NCBI RefSeq assembly: GCF_010730355.1
Contig: NZ_AP022576.1
Span: forward strand, 2,232,001 to 2,296,000
From: Mycobacterium florentinum
GTDB lineage: Bacteria > Actinomycetota > Actinomycetes > Mycobacteriales > Mycobacteriaceae
Direction of reading: 5' to 3'
Length of the DNA stretch: 64,000 bases
Shown here: positions 19,382 to 26,578 of the stretch, one piece after another
Layout: the number at the start of each line of letters is the position of its first letter
Numbering within the stretch: position 1 is the stretch's first letter
Made by a program: the position numbers and the translations under genes
The notes under the pieces: generated by a model
Databases searched by the model: none
Seen by the model: the letters and a program-made list of their open reading frames with translations, nothing else
Told to the model about the DNA's origin: nothing

Positions 19382-19636
19382 ATGGATTGGCGCCACAAGG
19401 CGGTGTGTCGCGACGAGGACCCGGAGCTGTTTTTCCCGGTTGGGAACAGCGGCCCGGCGCTCGCGCAGATCGCTGACGCGAAACTGGTCTGCAATCGGTG
19501 TGCGGTGACCACGGAGTGCCTCGGATGGGCACTGAACACCGGTCAGGACTCCGGCGTGTGGGGCGGTATGAGCGAAGACGAGCGGCGTGCGCTCAAGCGC
19601 CGCAACGCCCGGACGAAGGCCCGCAGCGGAGTCTGA
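19382..19636 (+). CDS. whiB1: WhiB1, iron-sulfur transcription factor
   Basis: An 84-residue WhiB protein with the four cluster ligands Cys 9, 37, 40 and 46 (CNRC and ECLGWAL), the GVWGGMSEDER turn and a basic C-terminal DNA-binding tail RRALKRRNARTKARS. WhiB1 binds a [4Fe-4S] cluster, reacts with nitric oxide and interacts with the housekeeping sigma factor; it is essential in M. tuberculosis (Rv3219). The ATG follows GAGGAGTAACTACTT. It ends just before a strong terminator. Confidence 0.96.
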   Translation: MDWRHKAVCRDEDPELFFPVGNSGPALAQIADAKLVCNRCAVTTECLGWALNTGQDSGVWGGMSEDERRALKRRNARTKARSGV

Positions 19637-19648
19637 CCCCAGTCTCTG

Positions 19649-19687
19649 AACAGCGCGGCCCCGACAAGCTGTCGGGGCCGCGCTGTT
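19649..19687. terminator. Bidirectional hairpin between whiB1 and pdtaS
   Basis: Perfect 18-base inverted repeat (arms 19649-19666 and 19670-19687, loop AGC) with a core of CGCGGCCCCGACA. It lies 13 bases after the whiB1 stop and 11 bases before the convergent pdtaS stop, so it can end transcripts from both sides. There is no U-run, as is common in mycobacteria. Confidence 0.85.
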
Positions 19688-19697
19688 GCGTGGGCAG

Positions 19698-21200
19698 TTA
19701 CAGCAGCAGCCTGGACCGACGGCCGATCGGCACCCGCAGCACCACGTCGGTGCCGCCCTGGGGTCCCCGACGCATCCCGAGCGTGCCGTCCAGCTCGGCC
19801 GCCACCAGGGTGCGCACGATCTGTAGGCCCAGGCTGTCGGATTTCTCCAGGCTGAAGCCTTCGGGCAGCCCGCGCCCGTCGTCGTGCACCACCACATCGA
19901 GCCAGCGCGCCGAGCGCTCGGCGCGAATCGTCACCGACCCTTCCTGGGCAGCCGGGTCAAACGCGTGCTCGATCGCGTTCTGCACCAGCTCGGTGATCAC
20001 CATGATCAGCGCCGTGGCGCGGTCGGAGTCGAGCACGCCCAGATCACCGACGCGGTTGATCCGGATCGGCCGGTCGACCGAGGCCACGTCGTTCATGATC
20101 GGCAAGATCCGGTCGATCACCTCGTCGAGGTTCACCTGCTCGTCGACCGACATCGACAACGCGTCGTGGACCAGGGCGATCGACGACACTCGGCGCACCG
20201 ATTCGATCAGCGCCTCGCGACCTTCGGCGTTCACCGTCCGGCGGGCCTGCAGGCGCAGCAGCGCCGCGACCGTTTGCAGGTTGTTCTTCACGCGATGGTG
20301 GATCTCGCGGATCGTGGCGTCCTTGGAGATCAGGGCCCGGTCGCGGCGTTTCACCTCGGTCACATCGCGAATCAGCACCGCGGCGCCCACGCCGGCGCCG
20401 TGCACCACCAGCGGCAACGTCCGCAGCAGCACCGTGGCACCGCCGGCATCGACCTCCATGCGCATGCTCTTGCCGCCGGCCAGCAAGTCCTGCACGTGCT
20501 CGGCCATCTCTTGGGCTTCAAACGAGTCCGAGATCAGCGGCCGCGTGATCCGGATGAGGTTGTGACCCTCCAACTCGCTCGTCAGTCCCATGCGGTGGTA
20601 CGCCGACAGGGCGTTGGGGCTGGCGTAGACGACCACACCGTCGACGTCGATGCGGATGAATCCGTCGCCCACGCGTGGCGTGGAGCGCGACATGGCGACG
20701 TCACGCACGTCGGGAAAGGTGCCGTCGGCCAGCATGTGCACCAGATCCGCGGCGCAGTCGCGGTAGGCGGTTTCCAGGTGCCCGGAATTCTGATTAGCCG
20801 TCAGCGTGGTTTGGTGCTGGGTGAGAACCGCCACCACCTGATCGGCGTAGCGCACCGGCGACGCCGCGACGTGCGGCCCGGGAAGTTGCCACAAATCTTG
20901 TTGTTGCGCACCGGTTTCCAGCTGCGGGGCGCCCGAAGCGAAGGTCTCCGCGACCAGCGGTAGCCGCTCGGCTTCCACGACGCTGCCCACCGAGTCGGTC
21001 TGCAGCACCGTGGGCGCGGTGTTCGGCCGGCATTGCGCCACACAGACCAGCACGCCGTCGTCGCGGCGCACCCACATCAGGTAGTCGGCGAACGACAGGT
21101 CGGCCAACAGCTGCCACTCCCCGACCACCGCGTGCAGGTGGTCCACGGCGTTGCCGGGCAGGACGGTGTGTTCGGCCAGCAGGTCACCGAGCGTGGACAT
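19698..21200 (-). CDS. pdtaS: PdtaS sensor histidine kinase
   Basis: A 500-residue soluble kinase: an N-terminal GAF-like region (about 1-150), a PAS domain (about 170-290, GFIRIDVDGVVVYASPNA), a HisKA_2 motif REIHHRVKNNLQT with the phospho-acceptor His near 301, and an HATPase domain with ELVQNAIEHAF and DDGRGLP. It pairs with the RNA-binding antiterminator PdtaR (Rv1626), which is encoded elsewhere. It matches Rv3220c. No membrane segment. ATG 21200 is chosen over the preceding TTG. Confidence 0.93.
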   Translation of the reverse strand: MSTLGDLLAEHTVLPGNAVDHLHAVVGEWQLLADLSFADYLMWVRRDDGVLVCVAQCRPNTAPTVLQTDSVGSVVEAERLPLVAETFASGAPQLETGAQQQDLWQLPGPHVAASPVRYADQVVAVLTQHQTTLTANQNSGHLETAYRDCAADLVHMLADGTFPDVRDVAMSRSTPRVGDGFIRIDVDGVVVYASPNALSAYHRMGLTSELEGHNLIRITRPLISDSFEAQEMAEHVQDLLAGGKSMRMEVDAGGATVLLRTLPLVVHGAGVGAAVLIRDVTEVKRRDRALISKDATIREIHHRVKNNLQTVAALLRLQARRTVNAEGREALIESVRRVSSIALVHDALSMSVDEQVNLDEVIDRILPIMNDVASVDRPIRINRVGDLGVLDSDRATALIMVITELVQNAIEHAFDPAAQEGSVTIRAERSARWLDVVVHDDGRGLPEGFSLEKSDSLGLQIVRTLVAAELDGTLGMRRGPQGGTDVVLRVPIGRRSRLLL

Positions 21201-21249
21201 CAAATGCTCCCGCGTCGTTCCACGGTGGTAGGTACGAAGCGCCGAACGG

Positions 21250-21465
21250 TCAGCTGATCACGGCGATGAGGTCGCCCGCCTGAATGACGTCGCCCACGGC
21301 CACGCTGACCTGGCTGACCGTGCCGTCGACTTCGGCCAAGACCGGAATCTCCATCTTCATCGACTCCAGCAGCACCACGACATCGCCCTTGCCGATTTGG
21401 TCGCCCTCGTTGACAACGACTTCGAGCACGCTGGCCACGATCTCGGCCCGAACATCCTCGGCCAT
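21250..21465 (-). CDS. Small biotinylated carrier protein (TB7.3-like)
   Basis: A 71-residue biotinyl-attachment protein starting MAEDVRAEIV. The attachment motif ESMKMEI places the biotinylated Lys at 37. The whole chain is one lipoyl/biotinyl domain, so it must act as a mobile carrier for a separate carboxylase. It matches TB7.3 (Rv3221c) of M. tuberculosis. It lies 49 bases downstream of the pdtaS start on the same strand and is divergent from the bL37 gene. Confidence 0.92.
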   Translation of the reverse strand: MAEDVRAEIVASVLEVVVNEGDQIGKGDVVVLLESMKMEIPVLAEVDGTVSQVSVAVGDVIQAGDLIAVIS

Positions 21466-21676
21466 CTTCACCCCACTCGTTTCGGCCATCGCGCATGCTG
21501 GCTGGTCTGGGCTTCCATCAAGCTCATGTATATCGAACCACAACATCATCGGGCATACCGGCGCGCGGGCCAGCGCCCGGTGGGGTGAAAAAGCACACGC
21601 GCAGCCGTGAGAGAATTGTCGGCAACCTGACGGGTGCCCGGCGCCCGGATCATGAACGAACGACGGAGGTTCTCCC

Positions 21677-21751
21677 ATGGCCAAGCGTGGCCGCAAGAAG
21701 CGTGACCGCAAGTACAGCAAGGCCAACCACGGCAAGCGTCCCAACGCCTAG
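21677..21751 (+). CDS. Ribosomal protein bL37 (24 residues)
   Basis: ATG 21677 to TAG 21751 encodes a 24-residue, highly basic peptide beginning MAKRGRKKRDRK and ending GKRPNA. It matches bL37, a small mycobacterial 50S protein first seen in ribosome structures and often missed in annotation. GGAGG lies seven bases before the start (21665-21669). It is convergent with rshA, 29 bases away. One third of the residues are Lys or Arg, consistent with rRNA binding. Confidence 0.93.
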   Translation: MAKRGRKKRDRKYSKANHGKRPNA

Positions 21752-21780
21752 CCGCTGGTAGTCGCGCCGCGGCGCCGGTA

Positions 21781-22077
21781 CTACACGTCCCGGATGATCG
21801 TGGTGCGGCGGATCTCGAGCCGTAACCGCTCGCGCAGGCCCTCGGGGGCCTTGTCACCACTGCATTTCGTCGCGATCAGCGCCTTGAACTGCTCTTCAAT
21901 CCCGAACAGCCGCAGGCATGGCGGGCATTCGTCGAGATGCTGCTTGAGCTTTTTTCGTGTCTCGGCGGTGCATTCGCCGTCGAGCAGCGTCCATACCTCG
22001 GCGATCAGTTCGGCGCACTCTGCCTTCGTGCGCGGCTCCGCACCCGCCGAGGCGCCATCGGGCGAGAACTCGCTCAT
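21781..22077 (-). CDS. rshA: RshA, zinc-containing anti-sigma factor for SigH
   Basis: A 98-residue ZAS-family anti-sigma factor. The redox/zinc motif HxxxCxxC is His 47, Cys 51 and Cys 54 (HLDECPPC), with a further Cys in ATKCSGDK. Oxidation of the Cys pair releases SigH. ATG 22077 overlaps the sigH stop in ATGA, so the two proteins are translationally coupled. It corresponds to Rv3221A. It ends 29 bases from bL37. Confidence 0.94.
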   Translation of the reverse strand: MSEFSPDGASAGAEPRTKAECAELIAEVWTLLDGECTAETRKKLKQHLDECPPCLRLFGIEEQFKALIATKCSGDKAPEGLRERLRLEIRRTTIIRDV

Positions 22078-22865
22078 GACGACACCTCCTCGTGCGCCTG
22101 TGGACCCCGGATGAAGCCGCGCTCCTTGGCCACGTCTTCCAGCAACGAGCGCAGCTGACGTCTGCCCCTATGCAGCCGAGACATTACCGTCCCGATCGGG
22201 GTGTCCATGATCTCGGCGATCTCCTTGTACGGGAAACCTTCGACATCGGCGTAATAGACGGCCATCCGGAACTCTTCCGGCAGCGCCTGCAAGGCCGCCT
22301 TGATCTCGGTGTCCGGCAGCGCCTCCAGGGCCTCGACCTCGGCCGACCGCAAACCCGTCGAGGAATGCTCGGCGTTGGAGGCCAGCTGCCAGTCGGTGAT
22401 CTCCTCGGTCGGATACTCCGCGGGCTGGCGCTGCTTCTTGCGATAGCTATTGATGTAGGTGTTGGTCAGAATCCGGTACAGCCAGGCCTTGAGGTTGGTG
22501 CCGGCCCGGAACGACCGGAACCCGGCGTAGGCCTTGACCATCGTTTCCTGAAGCAGGTCCTCGGCGTCAGCGGGGTTGCGCGTCATGCGCAGCGCGCCGC
22601 CGTAGAGCTGATCCAACAGCGGAATCGCATCGCGCTCGAAACGCGCGGTCAACTCCTCATCGGTTTCGTCAACCGGCGTGAGCCCGGCGTTGTCGGAACC
22701 GGTCACGGCGTCTGGGCCATCGTCTAAGTCGGCCATCTCGATTAACACGGTCCCTTCTGTTGCAGCATCGCCGCGTACCACCCCGAGCGACACCGGACTC
22801 GCAAATAAGCGAACCAACTGCTCCTCGCCTATCGAACTGCCTAACAGGCTTGTCGCCGTTGACAC
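22074..22865 (-). CDS. sigH: SigH, ECF sigma factor (long form; shorter starts possible)
   Basis: An ECF sigma factor for thiol and heat stress. The core, from residue about 55, has region 2 ([37 protein letters not shown]) and region 4 ([35 protein letters not shown]). The long form is 263 residues from GTG 22865, which has GGAGGAGG six bases upstream. Two internal starts give the usual size: GTG 22748 (GAAGGGACC just before) and ATG 22736 (220 residues, similar to annotated M. tuberculosis SigH). An extended isoform is plausible. It overlaps rshA by four bases. Confidence 0.94.
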   Translation of the reverse strand: MSTATSLLGSSIGEEQLVRLFASPVSLGVVRGDAATEGTVLIEMADLDDGPDAVTGSDNAGLTPVDETDEELTARFERDAIPLLDQLYGGALRMTRNPADAEDLLQETMVKAYAGFRSFRAGTNLKAWLYRILTNTYINSYRKKQRQPAEYPTEEITDWQLASNAEHSSTGLRSAEVEALEALPDTEIKAALQALPEEFRMAVYYADVEGFPYKEIAEIMDTPIGTVMSRLHRGRRQLRSLLEDVAKERGFIRGPQAHEEVSS

Positions 22866-22870
22866 CAGAT

Positions 22871-22974
22871 CCTCCTCCCAATCTAAGGGTTACGACCGAC
22901 AATGTTTGCCCGGGCCGCTCACATGCGTTTCAGAGACCGTCAGGAGTAACAGCGCGAGCCGACGTGCTATTTCC
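22871..22974 (-). promoter_or_regulatory. Candidate SigH-type autoregulatory promoter and strong RBS
   Basis: Read on the minus strand, GGAA at 22974-22971 followed by GTT at 22950-22948 with about 19-20 bases between resembles the SigH/SigR consensus GGAAT-N18-GTT with one or two mismatches. SigH of M. tuberculosis controls its own gene, which makes such a site expected here. Downstream, GGGAGGAGG at 22879-22871 is an unusually strong ribosome binding site for GTG 22865. Confidence 0.5.
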
Positions 22975-23038
22975 GTCCCGACCCGACCGGCACGGTCCCG
23001 CAATCCGACCCGATGGAGCCGGGAGTTAGTGTGACGCC

Positions 23039-23887
23039 ATGTCTCTCAACGGCAAGACCATGTTCATCTCCGGCGCCAGTCGCGGTATCGGCCTGGCAAT
23101 TGCCAAGCGCGCAGCACAGGACGGCGCCAATATCGCCCTGATCGCCAAAACCGCCGAGCCGCACCCGAAACTGCCGGGAACGGTGTACACCGCCGCCAAG
23201 GAACTCGAGGAGGCCGGCGGGCAGGCACTGCCGATCGTCGGGGACGTCCGTGACCCTGATTCCGTCGAATCCGCGGTGGCCAAGACCGTGGAGCAGTTCG
23301 GCGCCATCGACATCTGCGTGAACAACGCGTCGGCGATCAACCTGGGGTCCATCGCCGAGGTCCCGATGAAGCGGTTCGACCTGATGAACGGCATCCAGGT
23401 GCGTGGCACGTACGCCGTCTCGCAGGCGTGTCTGCCGCACATGAAGGGCCGGGAGAACCCGCACGTCCTGACGCTGTCACCACCGGTGCTGCTCGGGCAG
23501 GAGTGGCTGAAGCCGACGGCGTACATGATGGCCAAGTTCGGCATGACGCTGTGCGCCCTGGGAATCGCGCAGGAGATGCGGGAAGAGGGCATCGCGTCCA
23601 ACACGTTGTGGCCGCGCACGCTGGTGGCCACCGCCGCGGTGCAGAACCTGCTCGGCGGCGACGAGGCGATGGGCCGGGCCCGCAAGCCCGAGATCTACTC
23701 CGACGCCGCCTACGTCATCCTCAACAAGCCGTCCAAGGAGTACACCGGCAACATGCTGCTGTGCGAGGACGTGCTGCTGGAAAACGGCGTCACCGATTTG
23801 TCCGTCTACAACTGCGTGCCGGGCGGCACCCTCGGCGTCGACTTCTGGGTGGACGGCGTCAACCCGCCGGGGTACTCGGGTCCCTAA
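23039..23887 (+). CDS. Short-chain dehydrogenase (HSDL2-like)
   Basis: A 282-residue SDR with cofactor loop SGASRGIG (about 11-18), DVRDPDSVE, VNNASAINLGS and the catalytic YMMAK. The longer loop IAKTAEPHPKLPGTVY is typical of the HSDL2-like peroxisomal/actinobacterial group, whose substrates are not well defined. It corresponds to Rv3224. It is divergent from sigH across 173 bases, and the deacylase gene starts 11 bases downstream. Confidence 0.87.
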   Translation: MSLNGKTMFISGASRGIGLAIAKRAAQDGANIALIAKTAEPHPKLPGTVYTAAKELEEAGGQALPIVGDVRDPDSVESAVAKTVEQFGAIDICVNNASAINLGSIAEVPMKRFDLMNGIQVRGTYAVSQACLPHMKGRENPHVLTLSPPVLLGQEWLKPTAYMMAKFGMTLCALGIAQEMREEGIASNTLWPRTLVATAAVQNLLGGDEAMGRARKPEIYSDAAYVILNKPSKEYTGNMLLCEDVLLENGVTDLSVYNCVPGGTLGVDFWVDGVNPPGYSGP

Positions 23888-23898
23888 GGGGCAGTAGC

Positions 23899-24384
23899 GT
23901 GGCCGCCACCGCGACACCGGCACTGGCGGCGCTGACCAAGGCCGGCGTGCCGCACGACGTGGTGAAGTTCAACCACGATCCACGGGAGCACTCGTTCGGC
24001 GTGGAAGCGGTAAATGCCCTAGGCGCCAACGGCATTGCGCCCGGGCAGATCTACAAGACGCTGGTGATCGCGGTGCCCAGCGGGCTGGCCGTCGCGATCG
24101 TGCAGGCCGGCGCCCGGCTCTCGCTGAAGGCGGCCGCCGCGGCGCTGGGCGTGGCCAAAGCCGCGATGGCCGAGCCCGCGGTCGCCGAACGAACCACCGG
24201 TTATATCGTCGGCGCGGTCTCGCCATTCGGTCAGCGCAAGGCGCTGCCGACGGTCGTCGATTCCAGCGCGCTGGCCTTCGAGCGGGTGTTCTGCAGTGCC
24301 GGCCGCCGCGGTTGGGACGTCGCGGTGGCCCCGGCGGACTTGATCCGGGTGACCGGCGCCGTCACCGCCGACATCCAGGCCTAG
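23899..24384 (+). CDS. YbaK/EbsC-type Cys-tRNA(Pro) deacylase
   Basis: A 161-residue YbaK/ProX-family editing domain from GTG 23899: IYKTLVIAV, the conserved Lys in RLSLKAAA, and GYIVGAVSPFGQRKALPTVVD. The family hydrolyses Cys-tRNA(Pro) or similar misacylated tRNAs in the cytoplasm. In M. tuberculosis the locus is, as I recall, annotated as two short ORFs (Rv3224A/B); here it is one open frame. Its TAG is in a tandem CTAGCTAG that also holds the stop of the next, convergent gene. Confidence 0.87.
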   Translation: MAATATPALAALTKAGVPHDVVKFNHDPREHSFGVEAVNALGANGIAPGQIYKTLVIAVPSGLAVAIVQAGARLSLKAAAAALGVAKAAMAEPAVAERTTGYIVGAVSPFGQRKALPTVVDSSALAFERVFCSAGRRGWDVAVAPADLIRVTGAVTADIQA

Positions 24385-25269
24385 CTAGCCCTTGGTGAGG
24401 GTGAACTGCGCGACGTCGGTGTAACCCGCACGGAAAAGGTCCGCGCAACCGGTCAGGTACTTCATGTACCGGTCGTAGACCTCTTGCGACTGAATCGCGA
24501 TGGCCTCGTCGCGACGCGCCTGCAGGGCGGCCGACCAGTTGTCGAGGGTGCGGGCGTAGTGCAGGCGCAGCGGTTGGTAGAGCTCGAGGCTGAAGCCGGC
24601 GCGCTTGGCGTGCTCCTCGACGGACCTCGCGTTGGGCAGGTCTCCGCCCGGGAAGATCTCGTCCATGATGAATTTCATGAAGCGGATCTTCGTCATGGTC
24701 AGCGGCAGCGCGCGCTCGGCGAATTCCACTTCGCTGGGCTTGATGATGGTGTGCAGCATCATCACCCCGTCGTCCGGCAGTGCCTCGTAGGCGGTTTTGA
24801 AGAAGTCGTCGTAGCGGTCGCGCCCGAAGTGCTCGAAGGCGCCGATGGAAACGATGCGGTCGACCTGTTCGTCGAACTGTTCCCAGCCCCGCAGCAGCAC
24901 CCGCTTGGTACGCGCTGACGAGTGCTGGTCCAGACGCTGCTGGACGTGCGCCTGCTGGTTGCGGCTCAGCGTCAGGCCGACGACGTTGACGTCGTGGCCC
25001 TCGAGCGCGCGGACGATCGTGGTGCCCCACCCACAGCCGATGTCGAGCAGGGTCATGCCGGGTTGCAGCCCGAGCTTGCCCAGCGAGAGGTCGACCTTGG
25101 CGAACTGCGCCTCTTCGAGCGACATGTCCTCGCGCTCGAAATAGGCGCAGCTGTAGGTGCGCGTCGGATCCAGGAACAGCGCGAAGAAATCGTCGGACAG
25201 GTCGTAGTGCGCCTGCACGTCTTCGAAATGCGGTTTCAGGCCGGGAATTTCGCTTTCCTTTGAAGACAA
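24385..25269 (-). CDS. Mycolic-acid methyltransferase / cyclopropane synthase family (UmaA-like)
   Basis: About 294 residues; TTG 25269 is preferred because GGAAAG lies nine bases upstream, and a TTG three codons earlier is possible. SAM-binding VLLDIGCGWG-like motif (LLDIGCGWGTT), FEDVQAHYDLSDDFFALFLD, RIVSIGAFEHFG and YMKYLTGCADLFR place it in the CmaA/MmaA/UmaA/PcaA family, which methylates or cyclopropanates double bonds of mycolic acid precursors. The C-terminus resembles UmaA most. It lies at the left end of the accessory block. The position of modification cannot be told from sequence. Confidence 0.87.
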   Translation of the reverse strand: MSSKESEIPGLKPHFEDVQAHYDLSDDFFALFLDPTRTYSCAYFEREDMSLEEAQFAKVDLSLGKLGLQPGMTLLDIGCGWGTTIVRALEGHDVNVVGLTLSRNQQAHVQQRLDQHSSARTKRVLLRGWEQFDEQVDRIVSIGAFEHFGRDRYDDFFKTAYEALPDDGVMMLHTIIKPSEVEFAERALPLTMTKIRFMKFIMDEIFPGGDLPNARSVEEHAKRAGFSLELYQPLRLHYARTLDNWSAALQARRDEAIAIQSQEVYDRYMKYLTGCADLFRAGYTDVAQFTLTKG

Positions 25270-25389
25270 AAGGCACAACTTTCCAGATCGGGTTTATTGG
25301 ACTTTGCGGCGTCCGATCGAAGTTGACCGACTCCCCCGGTGTGACAGTCTATATACCCCGTGGGAGCGCTCCGCCCAGCCCGCATCCAG

Positions 25390-25737
25390 CTAACTCCCGC
25401 AGAGATAGATCGAGCCCATGGCCAGTCCGCCGTGCACCCCGTTGAAGGTGGCAATCGAGCAGTCCGTGCGGGCCAGCTCCATCGCGATCATGCCGTCGAG
25501 CAGGTAGCGTCGCCCGCCGCAGCCGTAACCGTGGTACGGCAGTCCGGCGAGGCCCAACTCGCGCATGCCGGGCACGACCTCGAACGGAAACGTCGCGCGG
25601 GACCAATGCTCGAGCAGGACGGGCGCCACGTCGGTCTTCATGAACTTACGCACCGCATGAAGCAGCGCACGTTCATCGTCGGTGAGCAGGTACTCGTACG
25701 AGTAGAAGTCCGACGTGTCGATATCGTTGTGGCTCAC
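25390..25737 (-). pseudogene. Truncated acyl-CoA dehydrogenase (N-terminal domain only)
   Basis: 115 codons from GTG 25737, overlapping the upstream stop (GTGA), end at a TAG after AMGSIYLCGS. The residues match the N-terminal helical domain of acyl-CoA dehydrogenases (YEYLLTDDERALLHAVRKF, ELGLAGLPYHGYGCGG). Intact enzymes continue from this point for another 270 or so residues with the flavin-binding and catalytic domains. None of that follows in any frame, so this is a truncated remnant of the last gene of the fadD-phaC-phaZ operon. Confidence 0.8.
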
Positions 25738-26578
25738 GGTCTTTCACCTGACTCGTGCAGGAAACTCTCGATGACGGGAGCAAGTTCGACGGCGTTGTGC
25801 ACCAGGTCGATATGCCCACCGGAATGCAGGTGCAGCCGCGAATGCGGCAGCAGTGCGTGCAGGATGTGCGCGTTGACCACCGGAATGATCGGGTCATCGG
25901 TGCCCGCGACGATCAACGTCTCCTGCCGTACCGCCGGTAGCGCGAACAGGCTGGTCCAGACCGAACCCGCGAGAAGTTGGTGCAGGTAGCCAAGTTTGGA
26001 ACCGGCGTGCAATTGCCGCACGAACAGTTGCGCGACGTCGTCACCATGGGCGCGGACGGTACCGCCGTATAGCTCACCGGCAATGGATGCAGCATAGCCT
26101 GGATCCGAGAACCTGCGTGGGTAACCATTTTCGTCAGCACCCGCGGGTGGGCGGGCACCATCAGCAGGCCGGTACCCGTCGCCACCAACACCAGGCGCCG
26201 ACACCGGCGCGGATTCTGGAAGGCGAACTGCTGGGCAAGCGCCCCGCCCCAGGACAGGCCGAGCACGTCCACCACGCCGATTCCCAGCTTGGACAGCACC
26301 CGCCCAAGCACCCAGGCCAAGTAGGGAAAACCAAAGGGGGCAACGGATGTCGGCGATCCCCCGGTGCCGGGGACGTCGAATCTGACCACCGCCGAACTCG
26401 GATCCAACTGCTCCACTAGCGGATCGAGCACTTCCAGGCTGGCCCCAATGCCATTGCAGAGCACCAGCGGTACGCCGGTCCCGGGCCGCACGTTCATCCG
26501 GATCCGTTGCCCGCCGGCGGTGATATATCGGTGTTCGCCAATGGTGCTCACCGGTGCCAGCCTGCGCGCGGCGCTCAT
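25734..26578 (-). pseudogene. phaZ: Polyhydroxyalkanoate depolymerase, one-base frameshift
   Basis: Starts at ATG 26578, overlapping the phaC stop. The first part encodes an alpha/beta hydrolase with NGIGASLEVLDPLVEQL, DVPGTGGS and the nucleophile GLSWGGALAQ, ending in-frame at RVLTKMVT. The rest continues in another frame from PRRFSDPGYAAS through DDPIIP and the His in SGGHIDLV to the stop at 25736. Joining the frames requires one extra C in the CCC run at 26119-26121 (GGG on the plus strand). The whole resembles intracellular PHA depolymerases. It could be real inactivation or a sequencing error. Confidence 0.82.

Noticed and set aside
25377..25392. Read-through of the TAG in the acyl-CoA dehydrogenase remnant
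   Set aside because: The sequence after the stop has no similarity to the rest of such enzymes in any frame, so the gene is truncated rather than recoded.
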